A stretch of DNA of 64,000 bases. Source: Monarcha castaneiventris obscurior (lineage: Eukaryota > Chordata > Aves > Passeriformes > Monarchidae). Below the pieces are notes generated by a model. That model worked only from the letters and a program-made list of their open reading frames with translations. It did no database searches and was not told where the DNA came from. A program made the translations under genes and the position numbers. The stretch lies in the NCBI GenBank assembly GCA_026261815.1, contig JAMPIT010000434.1:11839001-11903000 (forward strand), written 5' to 3'. Positions 18,001 to 29,100 of this stretch are shown in pieces. Position 1 is the first letter of the stretch; each line of letters begins with the position of its first letter.

Positions 18001-20240
18001 AAATAAACACATATACACACCAGTTATATATAGAACTAGGTACTCTATATACCTATATATCTATATATATCTACACGAGATAGTGTATATAGAACTATAT
18101 ACTTTATGTCTATATATACACATACATACAGGAGACAGTATATATAGAACTATATACACTCTCTATATATCTATATATAGATATATCTCTACAGATATAT
18201 ATCTCTATATATACTATATCTGTAATATACTTGCTATAATATATATAGAGTATATTATATAGAGTATGTAAATATACCTGTGTATATATATATACATGGA
18301 TGGATATGCATATATTTTTATATATAATATATAGTACAAAATATATATACATTTTTATCATTCATAAACATATATATATACCAGTTATATATAGAACTAT
18401 ACACTCCATATACCTACATATCTCTATATATACAAACATATAGAACTATATATGCATATATAGAGCTATATACTCTATATGTCTATATATCTATATATGT
18501 ACACACAAGACAGTGTGTATAGTATATAGAACTATATACTCTCTCTATAGGTCTATATATCTCTACATAGATATGCATCTCTATATAATATCTATAATAT
18601 ACTCAGTAAATTATATATATAATAAGTTATATAGAGTACATAAATATACCTCTGTGTGCATATATATATAGATATATATATTTAAAAAAGGATGTATAAA
18701 TGGCTAAATGCATATATTTATGAATATAATATATAGTACCAAAAATATACATTTATATCATACATAAACATATATATACATCAATTATATATAGAACTAT
18801 GTTCTCCACATACCTATGTATCTTTGTATTTGTACACGAGATAGTATATATATAGAACTATATACTCTATATGTCTGTATATACATACATATATAGATGA
18901 GACAGTAGATATGTAACTACTTTCTATATATGTCTATAGTATGTACTATATCTGTGATATACTCAGTACAACAGATACAGAATATATTATATAGAGTACA
19001 TAAATATACCTCTGTGTGCATATATATATACAGATGGATATGTATATATTTTTATATGGATAATATATAGTGCAAAAAATACATATATACATTTATAACA
19101 TACATAAACATATATATACACCAGTTATATATAGAACTACATACTCTATATACCTATCTATATATAGACACAAGATAGTATATATAGAACTATATGTCTA
19201 TATATACATATAAATACATGAGACAGTATATATAGAACTATGTACTCTCTATATATGTATATATATAGATAGATATATTTATATCTATATAGATATTTAT
19301 CTCTAGATACACTATATCTGTAATATACTCGGTATAATATATATAGAATATATTATATAGAGTACGTAAAAATACCTCTGTGTGTGTATATATGTTTATA
19401 TGTATGGATGTAGATGCATATATTTATGTATACAATATATAGTACAAATATATATATACTTGTATATTGTACATAAACATCTATATATATACACCATGTA
19501 TATAGAGAAGTATATACTCTATATATCTATATATATATACATGAGATAGTATATGTAGAACTGTATACTCTCTCTATAGGTCTATATATAGATATATTTA
19601 TATCTATATAGATGTATATATCTATATATATTATATCTGTATATAGAGTATATTATGTAGAGTACATAAATATACCTCTGTGTGTATATATATATGTGTG
19701 TATGTATATATATATGGATGTATATGCATATATTTATATATATAATCTATGGTACAAAAATATATATATACATTTATATCGTACATAAACATATATATAT
19801 ATACACCAGTTAGATAGAGAATATAGTTGTATCTATATCTATATCTATATCTATGTCTATATCTATATCTATATCTATATCTATATATGAGACAGTATAT
19901 ATAGAATTTTCTACTCTCTTTATATGTCTATATATAGATAGATATATTTATATCTATATTTAGATATAGATCTCTGTATGTACTGTATGTATAATGTACT
20001 TGGTATAATATATATTAAAAATATACAAAATATTATCTAATGTTAAATAATATAATATAGAACATTATATAATATATTAATATATAAATATTTATATGTA
20101 TTAATATATTAATATGTATTAATATATTAATCTAGTAATTTTCATAAATATGATATTATATATTAATATATTAATATATAATAGCATACATCCATGTACC
20201 TCTGTGTGTATTTGTGTATATATATATATATGGATGTATA
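15030..20240. repeat. AT-rich tandem satellite, about 365-bp monomer
   Basis: The landmark CCTCTGTGTG or a close variant recurs at 15359, 15675, 16039, 16414, 16808, 17144, 17519, 17906, 18277, 18649, 19009, 19375, 19675 and 20199. Spacings are mostly 316-394 bp (mean near 365), with 300 and 524 at the right end. Between landmarks the same blocks recur in order: ATGGATGTATATGCATATAT, a GTACATAAACATATA block, CACCAGTTATATATAGAACT, a GAGATAGTATATATAGAAC block, GGTCTATAT and AATATACTCGGTATA. Each monomer holds the TATATAGAACTATATACTC sub-motif twice, suggesting an older half-length unit. The array lies between the 3' ends of convergent FEM1B and ITGA11. No coding potential is believable here. 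Confidence 0.93.
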
Positions 20241-20595
20241 TGCATATATTCATGGATCTTACCTAAAAATATATAATTATTATTCTATTTCTTATCTATA
20301 TACGCATATATATACTCATATTTGTGTATTTATGTATTTTTGTATATATTGTATATATACATACAATATAGAGTATTTTGTTCTCCATATAGCATACAGT
20401 ATATTTTTAAAATATTATATATATTTAATATTTTTGATATGTAAAGAAATAGATGTATAATTTAAATAAATATATTACATCCATTTTAGAGCTATTATAG
20501 CTATTATATTGCAGATTATTGATACACAGACTACCCTATATATATAATATTTATTATATATTATAGATAATATCATATATCAGTGTGTGTGTATT
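20000..20595. repeat. Degenerate AT-rich edge of the satellite
   Basis: TTAATATATTAATATG-type repeats and ATATAT runs that lose the monomer register. They include the last landmark copy at 20199 and end at a GTGTGTGTATTGAG junction. Confidence 0.8.
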
Positions 20596-20599
20596 GAGT

Positions 20600-21298
20600 T
20601 GGGCTATATTAACTGGGCATTGAGCCGACGATACGGGATAAGGGCTGGAATGTCCTGGGGTGGCTCCATGATGTGCATCTCCTATCACGGATCTAGGCCA
20701 AAAATAAAATTTAATTTTGTGCCTTTTCTGTGCCTTTAAGCTGAGCTTGAGGGGGACGGAAAAAAACCCAAAGGAACTTTTCCAAGCAGTTCCCAAGGAC
20801 ACAGAGATGGAGAGTCCTCGGCGTGCCCCGGCTGCAGGAGCACGGAGGGAGCACCCTGCTCGTTTCTTCAGCCAGCTCTTCGGGTTTTTGTTTTTCCCTT
20901 TTCCTCCGGCGTGGTTCCTGGGAATTTGGTTTTTTCCCTTTTTTCTCTTCTGGTCTGTTTCAACAACATCAGAACACAGCGGGAGGATTTTCCCCCAGGC
21001 CCAGGGGTGGGCCCGCCCCAGCTCCGAGGACCTACGGACGGACTCCAGAATCTTCCGGGGTTTCTCTCCACAGCGAGAGATTTTATTATTTAGCATTATT
21101 ATCCTTTTCCAGTGTGTTTGTTAATAAATCGGTTTTATCTCTTCTCCTGTGTGTTCATTAATAAATAGGGATTATCTCTTTCACTTTCCTTCAAGGAAAA
21201 AGTGTTTTTTTCCCGACCCTGGTGGGGGGTGCGGTGATTGAAACCTGCTTCCTATCAGAGGATATTTTCCTCCAAATTTGTCCAAACCAGCACAGTAT
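20600..21298 (+). mobile_element. Possible solo LTR or retroelement remnant in the AT block
   Basis: A 700-bp island of normal GC content set between AT-rich blocks. It contains two TTAATAAAT signals about 45 bp apart (near 21120 and 21162), pyrimidine-rich stretches, a TG start near 20651 and an end at CCAGCACA, features compatible with an avian endogenous-retrovirus LTR. No coding retroviral sequence is present. It could equally be unique DNA left between two AT expansions; no target-site duplication was confirmed. Confidence 0.35.
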
Positions 21299-21733
21299 TA
21301 CAGATAATATTGTGTGGACGTATCTATAAAAAAAAATATATATGTGTGTGCATATATATAAAAAATATAAAGAAATATATGTAAAAAATATAAAGATTAT
21401 ATCTCTCTTTAAATATGTATTTATAAATGTATATAAATATTTATAAGTATATATGTTTATGTACCTGTATCATATATATTTATATATTTATATATATATT
21501 TATTTAAACCATGACATTTATAGATATATTTTATAAACAAATGTTTATGTTTATATATGTATATATGTATATATGTATATATGCATATATGTATATATGT
21601 ACATATAACATATATAGCATACATTATATATAATATAAAATATATATATTTATATATACAAATATAAATAAATAAATTTATAAAAATAAACATATATATA
21701 AATATATAAATATATATATTTTTTATTTTTTAG
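21299..21733. repeat. AT-rich low-complexity block, right part
   Basis: ATATAT-dominated DNA with short A runs and GTATATAT steps near 21560-21600. It has no 365-bp landmark and ends at a TTTTTATTTTTTAG junction. Confidence 0.9.
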
Positions 21734-22230
21734 ATTTCCTGAAGGATCCTTGCTTGTCTCCATCTCTTTCCCTCCGTGTGCTGGGATCCAAAGCCTGGGA
21801 ATGAGGGAAGGAAGGAGGGACCCTGTGGGATGTGCCAGGGCTGAGCTGCTCACGGATGCTGGGCTCCTCCCTGGGATAGGAATCCCAGGATTTGGGATCT
21901 CCGGGGTATCCCTGCACCCCAGCCGGACCCCTGAGCTCCCAATCCATCAGAAACTCAGAAATGCAGAATTCCCACACTCCGGCTGAGGACGGAAATCTGG
22001 TTTGGGAGGTTTTTTCCCACATTTTATACCACATTTGGGGCTTCCAAAGGCTTCATCCGACTGCTTGTCCCACCCGAGAGCATCCCTTTAAAACAGCCTG
22101 GAAAAGCCACACATCCCACACAAATAAAGGATGGAAAAAAGCCTGGGATCCATCCTCCTCCCCTGATCCCACAGGGATGGGAGCAGCCCCCCTCAGACCC
22201 ATGCAAGAAAGGAAGAGACACCAGGAATTT
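21734..22230. other. Intergenic sequence beyond the ITGA11 3' end
   Basis: About 500 bp of ordinary composition between the AT block and the proposed ITGA11 polyadenylation site. Nothing recognisable was found. Confidence 0.6.
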
Positions 22231-23091
22231 TTAAAATACCATTATTTTTATTCCTTAAAAAATACCAGGACAGTATTTCCTGAACCTCATCCTGCATCCA
22301 GAAACATCCGCTTCCCTTTTCTCCATAAAATTAATATTAGCATAAATAATTCTGCTATGCCAGGGACACATTCCTGCCCTTAAATTTCCATGGTTTCCAT
22401 GGCTCCAGCTATGTACAGGTATGATACAGGTGGGGGCCCTCGCTGCCCACCGACTCCCCAAACTGCTCTGCTGGGACAAAACTCATCAAACTGCTTTTAA
22501 TTAATTAATTAATAAATTTTTTAAAAAAAACTATTTTAAATTTTTTTTTCCTCAGGATTTTTCTTTTTTTTTTTCCCCTCCTTTTCCTTCCTATTTTTGG
22601 AATAATTATGTACAGCTGGACACCGGAGATTTGCATTAAGGTGCTTGAAATCCCAACAATTTCATTCAGTGCATTCAGACTAATTAAAGCCTCCTCTTAA
22701 TTACTCCACTTAACGAAGGCAGTTTGAGAGCCGTGGCCAGCAGAGCCCAGGATTTGCTGCGGCTCCGCCGCGGGAAGGAGCAATCCATGGGGGTTTTTTG
22801 GGATATTATTATTATTTTCAGGAGTTTTCCAGCCCCGCATCAGGGACACCTCTCATCAGTGTCCCCTCGTCCCCGCTGCTGCCACCTCGGTGAAATCCCA
22901 CTTGGAAGCTCCTCCGAGGAGATTTTGGGGAATTTCCGGTTGGTTTGAGGGGTTTTTGATGGCTTTTAGGTGCTGTCCCACAAGGGGTGTTCGCTCATCC
23001 TGCTGCAAAGCCAAGCTCAGCCCCCAAATCCCTCGGGATCCCGGGAACCCCGGGCTCCGGAGCTGGGAAGGGGCTCCTGGCCCCAGCAGTG
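22230..23091 (-). other. ITGA11: ITGA11 3' UTR with AATAAA at 22247-22252
   Basis: About 860 bp after the stop codon (reading leftward). The complement of TTTATT at 22247-22252 gives AATAAA, a plausible polyadenylation signal. The stretch is AT-rich, with a TTAATTAATTAATTAA run near 22497. UTR length is inferred. Confidence 0.55.
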
Positions 23092-23163
23092 TCACTCCAT
23101 GCCTTGGGAATTCTGCTCCCGCTCCGCCGCTCGCCGGCGGCTCCCGCTCTTGAAAAACCCGAG
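23092..23163 (-). CDS. ITGA11: ITGA11 exon 30: cytoplasmic tail and stop
   Basis: 72 nt including TGA, encoding [20 protein letters not shown] then GME. The GFFKS juxtamembrane motif, which clasps the beta subunit, is present. The distal tail is diverged and carries an Arg cluster. Confidence 0.92.
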   Translation of the reverse strand, partial: LGFFKSGSRRRAAEREQNSQGME

Positions 23164-26100
23164 CTGTGGGGAGGGAAGAGAAACAAAACCCCGCTGTTAT
23201 TCCAGGAGCTTGCCTTTAGCAGGAGAGCAGCTGGGAGTTGACTCTGGATATAATTTATATGGAAAAGGAGATTTCGGAGGAGTTTTTGGGGGCTCTGAGG
23301 GGCTCGTGGGGCGCTGGACACGGAACCAGAGGGTCCCTCCACGCATGGAATCCCCAAAACTCCCCCAAAAGGTGCGGCCCAAGGCCTGCTCACCTTCCAG
23401 AGCGCCAGGACGAGCAGGGCCAGGAGCAGGAGACCTCCGAAGGTGCTTCCCAGGATGATCCAGATGGGAATCTGCGACTCCTCGGGCTTGGAGATCTCAA
23501 ATGTGATCTGGGAGGAGAGAAAAAAACACTGCGGATTCCAGGCAGGGATGGAGGGGAAAAGGGGACAGTGGGAATGCCGAGCACCGCTTCCTTTGGGAAT
23601 GCTGCACCAAGGATTTGGTTTGGTTTTCCCTGTGGAATCCGGCAATTCCAGGATTGGAGCTCGGCTCCGGCCACAGCTGCCCCAAGTTTTTCCAGACCTC
23701 AGTGCTCAGCCAGGGTCACTCCAGCCCTTCTGCTGTCCACAGGGATTTAATTCCCAGTGGGATCAGGGCAGGGTGTGGCAGCATCCCAAAGCTCTGGATC
23801 CTACAGCCCGGGACTCACCTGGCGGCTGGGATCCTCCTCCCGGAAAATGAAGGGGCTCCGGAAGCGCCGCTGGAGAGCGGCGTTCATGGTGAGCTTCAGT
23901 GCCTTGAACTTCAGCTGCACAGAGAGGGCCGGGATGAGCATCCCACATGGAAAAGGAGCCCCCATTCCCAATGGGATCCATTCCCAATGGGATCCATCCC
24001 AATGACAGCAAAAAGGAGGTTTAAAATTAATTAAATTCACATGGATTAATTAGTGACGGAATGCGATAATCCACGGTGAGGCGCTGTGTGGGATGCTGGA
24101 TGCACAATCCAATAGGATAAGTGGCTTTGGGAACAAAAATCACCCCACGCATGCCTGGGCTTCCCGCAGGAGGGAAAATCCCTCAATTTTTGGGGTGTGA
24201 GGGGGATTTCTCCCTCAAATCCATGTTTTTTGTGGGAGCACTCACTGCTTTCAGAGACTTCATCCACAGATTCCCACGCAAGTGCAAGTTGAGCTCCTCG
24301 TTGGGCGCCAATTCCACGTCGCAGTCGATGGAAACCACGTCGGAGTTGCTGTGGTTCTGCAGAGGGAAATGTGGGATCATCGCTGGAAAAGGAGGGAAGA
24401 TCCCCCTGGGATCCATCCCTGGCACACACTGGGGGAGGGAGAATCCCACGTTCCCATCCTCTTGTGCAGCCGAATTTCCCCATGTTCTTTAAAACTTTCT
24501 TCCCCTTTTTCACCCCAAGCTTCCCAAATTTGCTGGGTTTTGTGCTGTTCTTTTCCTCCAAGTTTTCCTTTGGAAAAGAACGATCGTGATCTTTGGGAGC
24601 TGGGGAATCCCCTCGCTCCCCATCAATCCCGAATATTAATGGGGTTTTATTTGCAGTGGCTGAGAGGAGAAATAAAGGTCAAATGATAGAAAGGCATCAA
24701 AATCCCCTAAAAATTCCAGCATCCGCAGGCCCCTCCCCTCCCATGTCTATGGGCCATCCCTATTCCAGGTCTTTCCCTGTTTTGGGATATCCTGGAGCCA
24801 GGATCAGCCCTGTGGGGGCGAGTACCAGGTGTGGGGTGCGGGACAGGTCCTCCTCCGCCGGGGTTCTCCGGTAGTCAGTGGTGTTCCCCCAGATGCTGCA
24901 GGTCGTGTTTTCCTGTGGGAGAGGATGATGGAATTCCAGCATGGACACAGGGATCGTGGTGACCGCTTCCCTGTGCTCCCATCCCAATGGAATTGGGGAT
25001 CCCCAGCACCCCCAGGCTTTGCTGGAGCTGGGATTGAGCTGGGTTTGCTGTGGGATGTGGCTGGAGGAAGTCCTGGAATCCTACTTGAAATAATTCCCAA
25101 GTTTTGTGCCTCTTCCTGGCAAAACACAGCCTGGCAAGGGAACCCCATCTCGGATTCCAGCCAGGCGTGCCAGGGTGGCACCAGTGACACAGGGACTCTG
25201 CCAGAGCTGCAGCACGAAACATTCCCAATGGAGGCCAAACCCATCCATAAAAACCCCATCCGTAAATACCCGATCCATAAAAATGCCATCCATAAAAATT
25301 CCAGGCTCCTTCCACTGGCTTGGGAAGCGCCGGGGTCTGCTCCCAGCCCTCACAGTCCAAGCCCAAGCCTGGAGTTCATCCCAGACCCTCAGGAATTCAC
25401 TGCACACTGGAGAGAGGTCAGGATCGGAGAATTCCTTGGACTAAACCCCTTGGACTCTGCCATTTTCCATGTTCCCAGCCAAGGGAATGCTGAAGGATCT
25501 CCAGGCACGAGCCAGGTGTGAGCACAGCAGCGTTCCCAAAAGATGGAGGGACATTCCATGGAATTCCTCCATTCCCATCCCTGTGCAGGAGGGATCTACC
25601 CATCCTAAACCGGGCTGGAATCCCAACCTAATCCATGCTGGAATCCCATCCTAAATTGGGGTGAACCACCAAACACAGAATCCCATCCTAAACCATGCCA
25701 GAATCCCATCCTAAACCGGGCTGGAATCCCATCCTAAACCGGGCTGGAATCCCATCCTAAACCAGGCTGGAATCCCATCCTAAACGGCGCTGGAATCCCA
25801 TCCTAAACTGGGCTGGAATCCCGTCCTAAACGGTGCCAGAATCCCATCCTAAACCAGGCTGGAATCCCATCCTAAACCAGGCTAGAATCCCATCCTAAAC
25901 GGTGCCAGAATCCCATCCTAAATGGTGCCAGAATCCCATCATAAACCAGGCTGGAATCCCATCCTAAACTGGGCTGGAATCCCATCTTAAATCGTGTCAG
26001 AATCCCATCCGAAACTGGGCTGGAATCCCATCCTAAATCGTGTCAGAATCCCATCCTAAACTGGGCCAGAATCCCATTCTAAACCAGGCTAGAATCCCGT

Positions 26101-29100
26101 CCTAAATAGGGCAGGAATCCCATCCTAAACCAGGCTGGAATCCCATCCTCAACAGTGCTGGAATCCCATCCCAAACCGGGCCGGAATCCTGTCCTACCTG
26201 GTCGGTGCGGAATTCCGTGGGCAGCAGGAGCCGGTTGCCCGCGCGGGTGGCCACGGGCACGGTGAGCTTTAGGGTCACCCCTCGCACCGGGAAGAATCCC
26301 AGGTTCTGGAGCTGCCAGGGAAGAGCACGGGGATGTGCCGGGATCATGGGATGGGGATCCCGGCTCCCAGGGCAGATCCCAAATCCAGGCAAATTCCTCA
26401 GGGATTGAATTCCCACTCACCGTGAAGGTGCTGTGGAAGGGGGGCCCGATGGGGTTGGATCCATCCAGGGAAGTGTTGGATCGGATCTCGAAATAATCCA
26501 GGCTCGACGTCCTGTGGGACAAAGGATGACAAAGGGGTTTGTAGGGTTTTCCCCTTTCCTTGTAGGATTTTCCCTTTCTTTTTAGGATATTCCCCTTCTT
26601 TTTAGGATTTCCCCTTTTCTTTGCAGCATTTTCCCCTTCTTTTTAGGATTTTTCCATTTTTTGCAGGATTTCCCCCTTTCTTTCCAGGATTTCCCCCTTC
26701 TTTTTAGGGTTTTCCCATTTTTTGCTGGATTTCCCCTTTTCTTTGCAGGATTTTCCCCTTCTGTTTAGGATTTTCCCTTTTCTTTGCAGGATTTTCCCTT
26801 TTTTTGTAGGGTTTTCTTGCCTCTTTAATAAAGCAGAGCCATCCAAGGCCCTGGCTGAGGTTTGGATGTCACAGGAGGTAAATCAATCCCTGCTTTGCAG
26901 CTGGAGAGGCGGGAAAAGAGCCAGGAACATCCTGTGGGAATCCATTTGGGAGCACCTGTGATGGCCCCAAATCCCCACATTCTTTAAAGTTATCTCCCTC
27001 CTTTTGCACCCCAAATTCCCCAAATTTGAAATTTTCCGTGTTCTTCTCCCCCCCCCCAGTTTTCCCTTCGTTCTCACCTGGAGAATCCCCTGGCTCCCCA
27101 TAAATCCCAAACATTAAAGGGCTTTGATTTGCAGTGTCTGAGTGAAAAATAGAAAATGGCCCAAGGGCTGAAAAATCTCCTAAAAATTCCAGTGAGCAGT
27201 GCCAGGGAATGTGCTTTGGGATCCCTGATTTTCCTATCAGCCCGTTCCTAAATCGTCTCTGCCTCCATCCCTGGCTCTCCCAGACTTTAATTCCCGCTGC
27301 TTCCACACTCATCCCACAGCTGAGCTTCCCTCCGCTGGTTTTGTGGGATGGCCAGCGGCCCAGACACTGGGAACACCTGTTAGGGCCATTATTACCTCCA
27401 AGAAATTCCTTTTTTTCCCATAAAAACTCACCCTCACACCTCCTTAATAACTTTGTGCCTTTTAAACATCAGGAGACTCCAGCTCCCCACAGCTCGGGAA
27501 TTCTATAAAAAGCTCTCCCTGATTTTATGGTTCCTCCAGCTCCTGTTTTTTCAATAAATCCCCGAATGAAAGCTCCGTTTGAAGGCTGCTCCTGGCTGGT
27601 TTTCCCAAGGGATATTCCCCAGTCCGTGACCTCCCGGGAGCCGCATCCCATTCCAAGCCCTCACCTGGTGAAGAGGAGGTCGGCCTCATACTTCAGCTGG
27701 AAGTTGAGGTGGGCAAAGTTGTCCTCCTTGGTGCTCTCCTTCTCCTCGCTGTCACTGCAACAGCAGCAGGGCCGAGGGGGTCAGGCAGGAGCCAAATCCT
27801 CCCCTTGGGAATTTTTTGGGAGAAGGCTGGAATTTTTTTGCTTTTTGGTCAAAGCGGGGTTTTATTCCGGGATTTTTATGAATCTCCGTGAAATGATTTG
27901 GAGGGAGGCGTCACCAGCTTAAAGTGGTGCAGGGGAATCCTCCCCTGCTCTAATAATGAGAATTAAACTATTAGAATTTAAAAAAAACCCCCAAAAATCA
28001 AAAAGTTAAAATAAAAAAAAAAAAAATTAAAAAAAATTTAAAATAGTAATTAATTAATGAAATTTCTCTTCCCTGTGGGAAATCTCTACTGTGCAGAAAT
28101 CAGGAGTAAAGAGAGTTTTGCAAAATTATCAGGAGATATTTTTCCCGGGAAATATTTGCAGCGGGAGTATGGATGGGAAAGCAGCAGTGGCTGGAGATCC
28201 AGCAGAGGCCAGCAGCTTCCACAGGCACGGAAAAACCATGGATGTAAATCCCCAGATAAATAAAAATAGCCAGGTTTGGGAGTGCGGGGCTGGGATAACC
28301 CACAGCAACTCATGGAGTTATTCCATGGAAAGCCTCTGGCTCTAGGAGGAATCCCAAGGGGAGCTGGCAGCATCCTGGGGTGCCCAGAGAAGCTGTGGCT
28401 GCCCCTGGATCCCTGGAAGTGTCCGAGGTTGGACAGCTTGGGATAGGGGAAGGTGTGGGAAAGGGGTGGCACTGGATGGGCTGTAAGGTTCCTTTCCAGC
28501 CCGAACCATTCTGTGATTCCAGAGGGAGAAAGCATCCCCAGACCTGCTGGCAACCATGTAGATCTCCATGCTCTGCAGGAAGACGGACTTGCTGAATTCA
28601 AAATCCAGGCGGAAAGCGACCTGCAGAGAAAGGGAAAAACATCGGGAAAAACATCAGCGGGAAGAAAACCCCGAGTGCTGAGCAGGGACAGTGCGGGACC
28701 CTGCTGGTGACACCATTCCCGATCCCACCAGAGCCTTTCCAGGCAGAGAGGAGATCAGCAGGAATTGTTTTTCCCTGCGATCGGAGCAGCGAGCGGCTCC
28801 CTTTGGAAGCGGATCCCTCCAGAGGCCCGGGATGGGCGGGAAGGGGAGGCAGCTGGAGAGAGCCAACAGCAATAAAACGGGATCGATGTGATAAATGTCA
28901 CATCTGCGGTGACCTCAAACCGTCTGGGCCGGCACAGCTGACTGGAATTTTAAAGCTCCCGCTGCTCCGGGGCCAAAATTCCATTTCCAGCCGCTCTTTG
29001 TTTTGGCAGGCGCGGCAGTACCTGATGGCCCAGGATGCATTCCCAGCCCCCGTAGGTCATGGGGAGCCGCGCTCCGCGTGCAGCCACAGGCATCCCACCG

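Noticed and set aside
14053..20460. Many Tyr/Ile-rich frames in the AT block
   Set aside because: Translations of ATATAT satellite DNA with no domain or conservation.
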